21,768 bases of DNA from an uncultured Romboutsia sp. (GCA_937907205.1 CALESE010000033.1:1-21768); one strand, 5' to 3'; positions 8,104-16,690 are shown, counted from the first letter of the stretch. A program made the numbers and translations. Notes: a model not told the origin generated them from the sequence alone.

Positions 8104-8144
8104 AAAGTTACTCTGATAATCTACAATATATTCAGAGTAACTTT
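8104..8144 (-). terminator. Strong terminator closing the flagellar operon (13-bp stem)
   Basis: AAAGTTACTCTGA (8104-8116) and TCAGAGTAACTTT (8132-8144) form a perfect 13-bp stem with a 15-base loop. Leftwards it is followed by TTTTTGTTTTAT. It starts nine bases after the stop of the unknown membrane protein gene, so that gene is the last of the flagellar operon. Confidence 0.8.
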
Positions 8145-8152
8145 AAATAATA

Positions 8153-9268
8153 TTAAGTTGTACTTTTAAGTTTTGAGTCAGCTATGAATTCACTATAATG
8201 ATGTTTTATAAGATTTTCGGTAATTTCTTTTATCTCATTCTCATTTGGAAGAAAAATACTTGCTCTAGACTCTAATACAAATTGAGTTTCCTTTGATACA
8301 ACTTTATTTATAGATATTTTTTTATTTACACTTCCGCTCATATCCATAATTAGCTTTGAAACTTCTCCCTTAGTTATATTTTGAATTATTGTATTATATT
8401 CATTTTCAGTAAGAAGATTATTAAAATTAGCAAGCTCTAGCTCTTCATTAAGCATTTCAAGTATAGCGTTATTAGGATGTTGTATATACTTATTACTTAT
8501 TAATTCAATAATTTTTATAGAAATAATACCTGAGATAGCCATAAAAATAATACTAATTAAGCTATAAATAAATATATTATTTATTATTCTACCAAAATTA
8601 GTAATACCCCCTACTAACATAAACCCTATTAAAGATCCAACAAGCCCAATTACAACATTAGTTTTATTAGCTAATTTACTTTTAATATCTATAACTTTAT
8701 TATCATCCTCATTTTCTATATTACAAACTTTAAATCTATATAGTTCATTTCCTAATAAACTATCTAATTTGTTGATATTATCATATAACAAATCATAGTT
8801 TATGTCTTTTTCTTCTAAATTCAAAGATTTTATAAATTTACTGCCATGAATTTTTATAGACCTAACAATTGCCTTGGATAAAGCATTTTCTTTTGTATCA
8901 CCATTCCATGTAGCTAAAGCAAATTCTATTGCTCCAGACATACCTAATATATGACTAATTTCTATGCTCCCATCTATATTAAAAAGTTTTATTTCTTTTA
9001 TTTTATTTAGTATAGCTATATTTTTAACTTGATTATAGGTAAAATTCCCCATCTTCATAACTTCTCTTGGAGATATATTGCTATCAGCTAAACCTTCTTT
9101 AATTCTTGCACTAAAATCAACACAGGCTTCTTCATACTTATCATAAGGTATCTCAATATTAATAGGTGTTCCATCATAACTTAAGTATCTCAAACTTCCA
9201 TAACTTAAGCATGCATCTACACATCGTTCCCCCGTACTATTGTATTTACTCTTCAACAACTTAGTCAT
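8153..9268 (-). CDS. Unrecognised membrane protein at the end of the flagellar operon
   Basis: I do not recognise this 371-residue protein. It has no signal peptide. A soluble N-terminal part (about 1-200) is followed by two membrane segments (about 203-222 and 230-257) and a soluble C-terminal part (about 258-371) that is mixed and charged, ending in a basic, Ser/Thr-rich tail. Residues about 75-147 (TYNQVKNIAILNKI..., GMSGAIEFALATWNGDTKENALSKA) loosely recall a region of poorly characterised bacterial inner membrane proteins, but I cannot name a family. The gene starts 28 bases after fliN with an AAGGAAGG site and directly precedes the operon terminator. It is therefore co-transcribed with the switch genes and may act at the motor or membrane, which is inference only. 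Codon use matches its neighbours. Confidence 0.8.
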   Translation of the reverse strand: MTKLLKSKYNSTGERCVDACLSYGSLRYLSYDGTPINIEIPYDKYEEACVDFSARIKEGLADSNISPREVMKMGNFTYNQVKNIAILNKIKEIKLFNIDGSIEISHILGMSGAIEFALATWNGDTKENALSKAIVRSIKIHGSKFIKSLNLEEKDINYDLLYDNINKLDSLLGNELYRFKVCNIENEDDNKVIDIKSKLANKTNVVIGLVGSLIGFMLVGGITNFGRIINNIFIYSLISIIFMAISGIISIKIIELISNKYIQHPNNAILEMLNEELELANFNNLLTENEYNTIIQNITKGEVSKLIMDMSGSVNKKISINKVVSKETQFVLESRASIFLPNENEIKEITENLIKHHYSEFIADSKLKSTT

Positions 9269-9296
9269 TTACAAATCCTTCCTTAGCTATATAGAT

Positions 9297-9560
9297 CTAA
9301 CTTATTGTTTTTACTAATTCTTCCTCTCCAAGTATATTAGTTATTCTAACACCAAAATTTTGATCTATTATAACTATTTGACCATATCCTATTTTTCTAC
9401 CATTTGCATATATTTCAACTTCTTGATTTTCAAAAGTATCTAATTCTATTAATGATCCTTTTCCTAACTCAAAAATATCCTTTAAAGTCATTTTTGTTCT
9501 ACCAAGAATAACACTCACTGTAAGCTCTATATCTAGTACTCTATCAAAATTTTTAGACAT
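9297..9560 (-). CDS. fliN: FliN flagellar switch protein (SpoA domain only)
   Basis: The 87-residue protein is essentially one SpoA domain (about 9-80). It has the FliN pattern LDIELTVSVILGRTKMTLKDI, LGKGSLIELD, VEIYANGRKIGYGQIVIIDQNFGVRIT. FliN forms the lower ring of the cytoplasmic rotor (C-ring) with FliM and docks the export ATPase complex. It is much shorter than FliY of Bacillus subtilis and lacks the CheC-like N-terminal domain and CheY-binding peptide of FliY. The gene follows fliM by five bases, with an AAAGGAA site at the end of fliM. Confidence 0.92.
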   Translation of the reverse strand: MSKNFDRVLDIELTVSVILGRTKMTLKDIFELGKGSLIELDTFENQEVEIYANGRKIGYGQIVIIDQNFGVRITNILGEEELVKTIS

Positions 9561-9565
9561 TTAAA

Positions 9566-10453
9566 TTATATTCCTTTCTTAACATTATCAGTTATTATAA
9601 CACCATTCTTATTTTTTATAAGTCCTGGTTTGCATTTAAATACTCTAGCTTCTGATACATCCAACTCTATATCTCCATTGACTTCACTATCTAAAGTTAT
9701 TACATCTCCTATCTTTAAATCAAGAAGATCATTTACCTTTATAGTTGATTTTCCTAGTCTTGCAATTAAATCAACTTTAGCCCCACATACATTGTTATAA
9801 ATCGAATTAGTAAATTCAAAGTCATATTCTTGAGTTTTGCTCCTAAATAATTTTTTAGTTTCTAAGAACTCAAGTATAGGACCCATACAACTATAAGGTT
9901 CACAGAATCTCATTTTCCCAATTTCTTTATCTCCAAATACTACTTTCATATGAGCAATTAATACAGATTCACTAATAGGATACTTTTTACTAGCACCTAC
10001 ATTAGTATGAATTCTTAATACTTCTCTATGTGTACAACTCTCAACAACATACATTCGCTTTAAAAAATCATTAATTGTTTGAAATAATAATTTTTTATCA
10101 ATTTCAGTAAGCTCTCTATCGTGATTATCTATTAATCCATCACCGCCTAAAACTAAGTCAATTAATGTTAAAGCTATAGGTTTGTCTATTTGATATATTA
10201 AATCTTGTACTAATGGTTGTATTGCATGTTCCGCAATTATCGAATCTTTATCAATTATACTCATAAACTCATCATAATTTGTTTGCTCAACTTTTTCAAT
10301 TTTGCAATATATATTTTGTTTCTTTAGTTCATAAATAAAAAATAAATTTATATTTTTACAAAATTCCTCTGAAACTACAGATAAGAATCTCATATTGTCA
10401 CTTGAATATCTCTGTGGCTTTTTAAAATCATATATCTTTATATTCTGATCCAT
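9566..10453 (-). CDS. fliM: FliM flagellar switch protein lacking the N-terminal CheY-binding peptide
   Basis: The 295-residue protein has the CheC-like middle domain (about 30-200) with LIDLVLGGDG (residues 97-106) matching the GGxG motif, and a C-terminal SpoA domain (about 215-290). It forms the middle of the C-ring and sets the direction of rotation. The usual FliM is about 320-335 residues and begins with a LSQxEIDALL-like peptide that binds CheY-P. Here the protein starts at MDQNIKIYDFKKPQRYS, which aligns to the segment after that peptide and its linker. The ATG at 10453 has a GAGGAGAGG site, and the in-frame TAA six bases upstream (10459-10457) rules out a longer start. It follows flgG by 27 bases. 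Confidence 0.92.
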   Translation of the reverse strand: MDQNIKIYDFKKPQRYSSDNMRFLSVVSEEFCKNINLFFIYELKKQNIYCKIEKVEQTNYDEFMSIIDKDSIIAEHAIQPLVQDLIYQIDKPIALTLIDLVLGGDGLIDNHDRELTEIDKKLLFQTINDFLKRMYVVESCTHREVLRIHTNVGASKKYPISESVLIAHMKVVFGDKEIGKMRFCEPYSCMGPILEFLETKKLFRSKTQEYDFEFTNSIYNNVCGAKVDLIARLGKSTIKVNDLLDLKIGDVITLDSEVNGDIELDVSEARVFKCKPGLIKNKNGVIITDNVKKGI

Positions 10454-10480
10454 AATTTAATGACCTCTCCTCTCTAAAGA

Positions 10481-11242
10481 TTATCTACCTTTAAGATTAT
10501 TTATCATACCCCACATCTCATCTATAGCCTTAACCCCTCTACTATTGACTTGATATGCCCTTTGAGCCATAATTAAATCAGTCATTTCTACCTGCATACT
10601 TACATTTGACATTTCAACATATCCTTGATACATTTTAGGGTTATTTACAGTATAAACTTGAGATCCTTCATTAAGGGCAAATAAGTTATCTCCTACGGAT
10701 ATAAAATCATGATTACCTTGTGGCATATATAGTACTATACTACCTATATTTTGACCATTAAAAAATACATCTCCACCTTTATTTGTGCTTAACTCCCCAT
10801 TTGATAAGTTCAAATCTTTTGGGTTAATTCCATCATTATAAGCTATATCTAAATGATTTCCATAACTATCAACAAGTCTACCATTTAAATCAAGATTAAA
10901 CTCACCATTTCTAGTGTATTTATAAGTTCCATCTTGTGATATAACTCTAAAAAAACCATCTCCATCTATTGCTAGATTAGTATTTATACCAGTTTCTTTT
11001 AAAGCACCTTGAGATAAATTTCTAATTGCATTTGATATCCTAATTCCTGTACCCATAATCAGATCATCTGAGTTTCTTGGATAAGAATCTCTAGATAAAC
11101 TTTCTGTATATAAGTCTAAAAAACCTGAGTCTAATTTTTTATATCCTACTGTTTGTGCATTTACTATATTATTTGAAATAATATCAATTTTACCTTGATT
11201 AGCCGACATTCCAGTTATGCTAGTATTCATTATATTATACAT
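10481..11242 (-). CDS. flgG: FlgG distal rod protein
   Basis: The 253-residue protein has the N-terminal rod/hook signature (TSITGMSANQGKIDIISNNIVNAQTVGYKK), a central LAIDGDGFFRV...YKYTRNGEFNLD block, and the C-terminal EMSNVSMQVEMTDLIMAQRAYQVNSRGVKAIDEM helix typical of FlgG. These end helices pair as a coiled coil in the axial rod. It is secreted by the flagellar export gate without a cleaved signal. The ATG has an AGGAGG site eight bases upstream. It is the second of two rod genes placed between fliA and fliM, the same order as flgG1-flgG in C. difficile. The final residues and length favour FlgG over FlgF. Confidence 0.85.
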   Translation of the reverse strand: MYNIMNTSITGMSANQGKIDIISNNIVNAQTVGYKKLDSGFLDLYTESLSRDSYPRNSDDLIMGTGIRISNAIRNLSQGALKETGINTNLAIDGDGFFRVISQDGTYKYTRNGEFNLDLNGRLVDSYGNHLDIAYNDGINPKDLNLSNGELSTNKGGDVFFNGQNIGSIVLYMPQGNHDFISVGDNLFALNEGSQVYTVNNPKMYQGYVEMSNVSMQVEMTDLIMAQRAYQVNSRGVKAIDEMWGMINNLKGR

Positions 11243-11264
11243 CGATATATCCTCCTACTTAATA

Positions 11265-12038
11265 TTATCTTACAGTACCTATTTCATTTGCTATTTGACT
11301 AAGAGTTGAATCTATCGTTTGAATAATTTTTTGATTTGCCTCAAATTCTTTTACAGTCTCCATCATCAATGCCATCTCATTTATATAATCTAAATTTGAT
11401 CCTTCTAAATATTTTTGCTTAATACTATAATTGTTTGAGTTAAACCCTCCGTCACCTGTATATAAATTATTTCCATATTTAATTAAGCCATCATAATTTT
11501 CAAAATCCATTATATTAAATTTATATCTACTCTCACCATTTATCATAATGTTATTATCAGGAGTAATATTAATCAAACTCGATCCAACATATATTCTTTC
11601 TGGATTACCCGTTTGATTATTTATTCCTGTAACATAATGACCTGAGTTTGTTACTAAATAACCTTGCTGATTTACTTTAAACGAACCATCCCTTGTATAA
11701 AAAGCATTATTATTATTATCTAATACCTGAAAAAATCCATTTCCAACTATTGCAAAATCAGTATTATTTTCAGTAGAAATTAAAGTCCCTTGTTTATGAC
11801 TAGTTATTGTATCATCTATTCTAACTCCAAAACTCAAAGCTCCTAATTCATTAACGCGAGGAACTCCATTTTTATAGTCATCTTTATTATACAACATAAT
11901 TTCATCAAAGCTTTTTCCAACTAAAGTTTCAGCTTTATATCCTGTTGTATTTATATTAGCCAAATTGTTTGTTATAACCCCTTGTCTTGCTTGTAATGTT
12001 ATCATTGAAGACACTGATGAATACATGCCTCTAAGCAT
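11265..12038 (-). CDS. flgF: FlgF/FlgG-like proximal rod protein
   Basis: This 257-residue protein belongs to the flagellar basal-body rod family: MLRGMYSSVSSMITLQARQGVITNNLANINTTGYK at the N-terminus, DFAIVGNGFFQV...FYTRDGSFKVN in the middle, and a C-terminal helix (EGSNLDYINEMALMMETVKEFEANQKIIQTID). The C-terminal EGSNLD..NEM variant differs from the EMSNV of FlgG and FlgE and fits FlgF (FlhO-like). In related genomes the gene at this position is sometimes called flgG1, so the symbol is less certain than the family. It begins 12 bases after fliA with a strong AGGAGG site and is followed by flgG. Confidence 0.8.
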   Translation of the reverse strand: MLRGMYSSVSSMITLQARQGVITNNLANINTTGYKAETLVGKSFDEIMLYNKDDYKNGVPRVNELGALSFGVRIDDTITSHKQGTLISTENNTDFAIVGNGFFQVLDNNNNAFYTRDGSFKVNQQGYLVTNSGHYVTGINNQTGNPERIYVGSSLINITPDNNIMINGESRYKFNIMDFENYDGLIKYGNNLYTGDGGFNSNNYSIKQKYLEGSNLDYINEMALMMETVKEFEANQKIIQTIDSTLSQIANEIGTVR

Positions 12039-12050
12039 AAAATTTCCTCC

Positions 12051-12764
12051 TTATTCAATGTATTTTAATTTTTTCATAGCAGCTCTCAAATTAGAAATAG
12101 CTCTATTATTTAATTGAGAAACTCTAGATTCTGATACTCCAAGTACTTTACCTATTTCTTTTAATGTTAACTCTTCGTAATAATAAAGAGATAAAACCAA
12201 TCTATCTTTCTCTTTTAGATTATCTATTGCTTTTGCCATTATATCTTGAAGTTCTTTTTTCTCTATTACTTCCTCAGGACAAAGTACATCTTTATCTTCA
12301 ATAGTATCAATAAGACTAAATTCCTTTTCACCTTCACAAATTACACTATCTATATGTATATTGCTAGAATTTGCCATCTTATTTCTAATATCACTTACAT
12401 CTTGTTTTGATATATTCATGTAATTTGCAATTTCATCTATACTAGGTTTCCTTAAAAACTTATTTTGTAAATCATCTACACATTTGTTATATTCTTTTAT
12501 TTTACTAACATATGTTCTTGATATAGGTGAGTACTTTCTTATTTCATCTATTATATAAGAAGAGATTCTTATAGATGCATAAGTAGAAAATTTCACGCCT
12601 CTTTTATCATCAAACTTTTTTGTTGCATCTATAAGTCCCATAACACCATAACTAACTAAATCTTCATATTCTAATCCAATTTTGTCGGTATAATATTTTG
12701 ATGCAATATTCTTAACAATATTCATATTGTTTATTATAAGTTCATCCTGATTCTGAGTTATCAA
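12051..12764 (-). CDS. fliA: FliA flagellar sigma factor (sigma-28/sigma-D)
   Basis: From the TTG start the protein is 237 residues, usual for sigma-28. Region 2 holds LEYEDLVSYGVMGLIDATKKFD and VKFSTYASIRISSYIIDEIRK. Region 3 follows (RKPSIDEIANYMNISKQDV). Region 4 ends with a helix-turn-helix (LTLKEIGKVLGVSESRVSQLNNRAISNLR). It directs RNA polymerase to late flagellar and chemotaxis promoters. A longer GTG start at 12773 is possible on paper, but that codon overlaps the AGGAGG ribosome binding site (12773-12778), whereas TTG at 12764 lies eight bases beyond it. The gene follows flhA directly; flhF and flhG, which usually lie between, are missing. No FlgM anti-sigma gene is in the window. 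Confidence 0.92.
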   Translation of the reverse strand: MITQNQDELIINNMNIVKNIASKYYTDKIGLEYEDLVSYGVMGLIDATKKFDDKRGVKFSTYASIRISSYIIDEIRKYSPISRTYVSKIKEYNKCVDDLQNKFLRKPSIDEIANYMNISKQDVSDIRNKMANSSNIHIDSVICEGEKEFSLIDTIEDKDVLCPEEVIEKKELQDIMAKAIDNLKEKDRLVLSLYYYEELTLKEIGKVLGVSESRVSQLNNRAISNLRAAMKKLKYIE

Positions 12765-12779
12765 TTTTTGCACCTCCTA

Positions 12780-14837
12780 TTATATATTAACTATTCCTTG
12801 AGCTTTTATTTGAATATCACTTGGTATCTCATTTAAAGATAAAACTGTTATATTAGGAAACACCATTTCTACTAACTTCCTAAAAGGAGCTCTTATCTTT
12901 GGAGATACTAAGAGTATCGCTATATTATTATTAAAGTTTATACTTTCCACTGTACTTTGTATGCTTGCGAATATTTTATTTGTTGTATCTGGATCCACAG
13001 CCGGATATGTTCCATTAATTGATCTTTGTAAACTATTACTTATTATATTTTCAATTTCCATAGATAAAGTTGCTACTGTTATAGAATTTTCTTCGTCAAC
13101 TAAGTTCGAACAAATACTTCTGCTCATAGCCATTCTTACATACTCTGTTAAAAGCTCTATATCTTTAGTATTTCTTGAATTATCTGCTAATGTTTCTAAT
13201 ATTGTAACTCTATCTTTTATTGGTATATTTTCTCTTAATAAATTTTGTAATACTTTTTGAACTTCTCCGATAGTCATTAAATCTGGTATTAACTCTTCAA
13301 CTACAGCACTATATCTTTCTTTTGCTGAATCTATGATTAACTTAACTTCTTGTCTTCCAATAAGTTCATGTGATTTTGACTTTATTATTTCTAGTAAATG
13401 TGTAACTAATATTGTTGTTGGATCTACAACTGTCAATCCATATAATTCTGCTTCTTCTGCTTTATCAGGTGTTATCCATAAAGCTTCTAATCCAAATGTA
13501 GGCTCTTTAACTCTTATACCATCAATTTCTACGCTGTTTCCCATAGGATTCATACACATTAACATAGTAGGCATAAGATCATAAGTTGAAACTACATTTC
13601 CTTTTATTTTTATACTATACTGATTTGGATTTAATTGAAGATTATCTCTTATCCTTATTGGTTGTACTAATATCCCCATATCAATTGCACATTGTCTTCT
13701 AATAGAAACTATTCTTTGAAGTAAATCTCCTCCACTAGACTCATCTGCAAGAGGTATTAATCCATAACCAATTTCAACTTCTATAGGTTCAACGTTTATA
13801 AGGCTCGATACATCTTCAGCCATATCTAAGCTAGGTTTAGAATCTTCATTTTGATCTTGTATATTTTCTAATTCTTCTATTTTTCCTTTTTCTTCTTTGT
13901 TTAGTAAAAATGCTACAGATATACTACCTATTCCTAACGTAAAGAAAGATAATTTTGGTAATCCAGGAAGAAAACCTAAAATTATTAATACTACACCTGT
14001 CATACCTATAGTAGTTGGTATAGATGTTAATTGCTGTCCTAGCATATCCCCAAAATTATTATCACTATCAGATCTTGTAACTAATATACCTGCAGATGTT
14101 GATATTAACAATGCTGGTATCTGACTTACTAGCCCATCACCTATAGTAAGTCTTATATAAGTCTGCACAGATTCTCCAAAGCTCATATCCAACATAACAA
14201 TACCAATAATAATTCCTCCTAAGACATTTATTATTGTTACTACTATACCTGCTATTGCATCTCCCTTTACAAACTTTGAAGCCCCATCCATAGCACCATA
14301 GAAATCTGCCTCTTGCTGTAATTCTTTTCTCTTTTTCCTAGCAGTTTTTTCATCAATCATACCCGCATTTAAGTCTGCATCTATACTCATTTGCTTTCCA
14401 GGCATAGCGTCAAGAGTAAATCTTGCTGATACTTCAGATACTCTACCTGAACCATTTGTTATTACTACAAACTGAACTATCATTATAATTAAAAATATTA
14501 TAACCCCAACTACATAGTTACCACCAACAACAAAGCTACCAAACGACTCTATAACATTACCTGCATATCCTTGTCCTAATATAAGCCTTGTTGACGATAT
14601 ATTTAATGCTAATCTAAATAAGGTTGTAACAAGCAATATAGTAGGAAATATAGATAGTTGTAATATACTAGTCGAAAAAAGAGTAAGTAATAATATAAGT
14701 ATTGATAAAGCTATATTTACTGATAACATTACATCAAGTAAAAACGGCGGAAGTGGTATAATTATCATTAATACTATTCCTAATATTCCAAATCCGGCCA
14801 ATATATCAAATCTATTTTTTAAATTTAACTTATCCAT
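12780..14837 (-). CDS. flhA: FlhA flagellar export gate protein
   Basis: FlhA is the large export-gate subunit that forms the nonameric cytoplasmic ring and uses proton-motive force to export rod, hook and filament proteins. The protein (685 residues from the ATG) has an N-terminal membrane domain with about eight helices (to about residue 320). This includes the conserved FHIPEP loop region GSGRVSEVSARFTLDAMPGKQMSIDADLNAG and DFYGAMDGASKFVKGDAIAG. A flexible linker leads to the cytoplasmic domain (about 345-685), with the usual LPLADESSGGDLLQRI and VVDPTTILVTHL segments. ATG at 14837 is preferred because GAGG lies six bases upstream; TTG at 14843 would touch the ribosome binding site. It follows fliR-flhB by about 20 bases. 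Confidence 0.95.
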   Translation of the reverse strand: MDKLNLKNRFDILAGFGILGIVLMIIIPLPPFLLDVMLSVNIALSILILLLTLFSTSILQLSIFPTILLVTTLFRLALNISSTRLILGQGYAGNVIESFGSFVVGGNYVVGVIIFLIIMIVQFVVITNGSGRVSEVSARFTLDAMPGKQMSIDADLNAGMIDEKTARKKRKELQQEADFYGAMDGASKFVKGDAIAGIVVTIINVLGGIIIGIVMLDMSFGESVQTYIRLTIGDGLVSQIPALLISTSAGILVTRSDSDNNFGDMLGQQLTSIPTTIGMTGVVLIILGFLPGLPKLSFFTLGIGSISVAFLLNKEEKGKIEELENIQDQNEDSKPSLDMAEDVSSLINVEPIEVEIGYGLIPLADESSGGDLLQRIVSIRRQCAIDMGILVQPIRIRDNLQLNPNQYSIKIKGNVVSTYDLMPTMLMCMNPMGNSVEIDGIRVKEPTFGLEALWITPDKAEEAELYGLTVVDPTTILVTHLLEIIKSKSHELIGRQEVKLIIDSAKERYSAVVEELIPDLMTIGEVQKVLQNLLRENIPIKDRVTILETLADNSRNTKDIELLTEYVRMAMSRSICSNLVDEENSITVATLSMEIENIISNSLQRSINGTYPAVDPDTTNKIFASIQSTVESINFNNNIAILLVSPKIRAPFRKLVEMVFPNITVLSLNEIPSDIQIKAQGIVNI

Positions 14838-14857
14838 ATTCAACCTCTTTTTAATAA

Positions 14858-16684
14858 CTACTTGTATTTATTTTTTATTTTATAAACAGCTACTAATACC
14901 TCAGCCACTGCTTTATACATTTCTTCTGGTATTTCTTGATCTATCTCAACCTCTTTGTATATTAATCTTGCTAGAGGTTTATTTTCGATAATTGGTATAT
15001 CATGACTTTTGGCTAATTCTCTTATCTTAAATGCAATTACATCAGCACCTTTAGCTACTACTACTGGCGTTGTATCTTTCCCTTTTTCATATCTTATAGC
15101 TATAGATATATGAGTTGGATTTGTTACAATTACTGTGGCTGATGGAACAGATTGCATCATTCTCTGAGTTGCCATTTGTCTTTGTTTTTGTTTTATTTTT
15201 CCTTTTATATGAGGATCTCCTTCCATCTGTTTATACTCTTCTTTTACTTCTTGCTTTGTCATTTTAAGTTCTTTATTGTGAGTATATCTTTGATACCCAT
15301 AGTCAATTATAGAAATAATAACAACCGCTAAAGATATACTACTTAATAGCTTTTTAATAAGCTCAATTATAGTATCAAACAAATATGGAGTATATATATC
15401 CCCACTTTTTATTAGACCTTCAAAATTTTTATTCATAAATGAATATCCTAGAATTAATAATACTACAATAACAACGATACTCTTTACAAGATTCCCTAAA
15501 GCTTTTAGAGAAAACATATTTTTAAATCCACTTATAGGGTTTAATTTTGAAAATTTAGGTTTTAAACTCTCTCCAGAAAACATCAAACCAGTCTGAATTA
15601 GATTGCCTAAAATCCCAAATATCATAATTATTAAACATATTGGTAAAATAATTTTCATAAATGAAATAGTAAATCTAATCATTAACATCTTTATTATATT
15701 CTCATCCATTGTAGTGCTAAAATCATTTCTAAATGAATTAACTAAAAAATTTTTTAACTCTACATTTATAAAATCTGGCATAGTATATGCTATAAGTAAT
15801 ATAGCTAAAAAAGTCATAGCTGTATTAACCTCACTACTTTTTGCTACGTTACCTTGTTTCCTAGCATCTCTTTTTTTCTTAGGTGTAGGGTCTTCTGTTT
15901 TATCTCCTTCCATAGATAATATAATTCCAATTGGACCTATACTAGAAAATATATTATTATTCATGCTAAGAGTACCATCTAAAATAGATGGTATTTCATT
16001 AAATAAATTATGAATTTTAGTTATTATAAAAGGTAGTGCTACTATTAAAAATACAACCCCTATTAATAACTTCAATGGCATACCTATTATCATTACATTT
16101 AATTGTGGTACACTTTTAGATATAAAACCTATAGTTAATTCTGCAATTATTAATGATAAAATCATAGGAACTGCTATTTTTAATCCAATTATAAAGCATT
16201 GAGTAAATACATTAATTATATAATCAAAATTTCCACTTAGTATTGGCTCACCTATACTAACCAAATTAAAACTATGCTGTATACCTTCAATCAATTTGTG
16301 ATGACCATTCATGCTAAAAAAGATAACTATTCCAATCCAATAAAGGATATTTTCTATTAAGGTCGATTGAGTGTTGGTATTTGGATCATATATATTAGCC
16401 ATTGATAATCCTAACTGTTGATCTATTAAACTCCCTGCTGTTTTTAAACTATTAAAGCATATATTTGTTATAAATCCAAATACCAATCCTGTTAAAGCTT
16501 CCATTGCTGCATACGATATAAGTTGCTCAAATGTATTAATATTAATTTCAATTGGTATAAAAGGAGATAAAATAATGGATATAAATACAGAAAATATTAT
16601 TTTAAAGGTTTTAGGTGTTCCAGATGGAAATATTACATTTATACATCCAAAGAAAGTTACCATTCTTATAAATATAAATATCAT
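14858..16684 (-). CDS. FliR-FlhB fusion, flagellar export gate
   Basis: One 608-residue frame joins two normally separate proteins. Residues 1 to about 255 are FliR, with about six membrane helices and the QLGLSMANIYDP...QST signature. Residues about 256-608 are FlhB: SMEGDKTEDPTPKKKRDARKQGNVAKSSEV at its start, four membrane helices, a charged linker, and the self-cleavage site NPTH (522-525) within the cytoplasmic domain. FlhB cleavage switches export from rod/hook to filament substrates. The same fusion is known in C. difficile, so it is not a sequencing frameshift. FliR begins about ten residues later than usual. The ATG follows the fliQ stop by six bases, with a GGGAT site overlapping that stop. 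Confidence 0.94.
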   Translation of the reverse strand: MIFIFIRMVTFFGCINVIFPSGTPKTFKIIFSVFISIILSPFIPIEININTFEQLISYAAMEALTGLVFGFITNICFNSLKTAGSLIDQQLGLSMANIYDPNTNTQSTLIENILYWIGIVIFFSMNGHHKLIEGIQHSFNLVSIGEPILSGNFDYIINVFTQCFIIGLKIAVPMILSLIIAELTIGFISKSVPQLNVMIIGMPLKLLIGVVFLIVALPFIITKIHNLFNEIPSILDGTLSMNNNIFSSIGPIGIILSMEGDKTEDPTPKKKRDARKQGNVAKSSEVNTAMTFLAILLIAYTMPDFINVELKNFLVNSFRNDFSTTMDENIIKMLMIRFTISFMKIILPICLIIMIFGILGNLIQTGLMFSGESLKPKFSKLNPISGFKNMFSLKALGNLVKSIVVIVVLLILGYSFMNKNFEGLIKSGDIYTPYLFDTIIELIKKLLSSISLAVVIISIIDYGYQRYTHNKELKMTKQEVKEEYKQMEGDPHIKGKIKQKQRQMATQRMMQSVPSATVIVTNPTHISIAIRYEKGKDTTPVVVAKGADVIAFKIRELAKSHDIPIIENKPLARLIYKEVEIDQEIPEEMYKAVAEVLVAVYKIKNKYK

Positions 16685-16690
16685 TTTTCT

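Noticed and set aside
13897..14124. Other plus-strand frames over flhA, motB, flgE and fliK
   Set aside because: All lie fully inside strong minus-strand genes and show shadow composition; none has supporting start signals.
15900..15960. A possible frameshift or assembly error making the FliR-FlhB junction
   Set aside because: Both halves are complete, the linker is natural-looking and the same fusion is known in C. difficile.
15603..16013. Plus-strand 136-residue frame over fliR-flhB
   Set aside because: It is the antisense shadow of membrane-helix coding sequence, with no ribosome binding site or domain.
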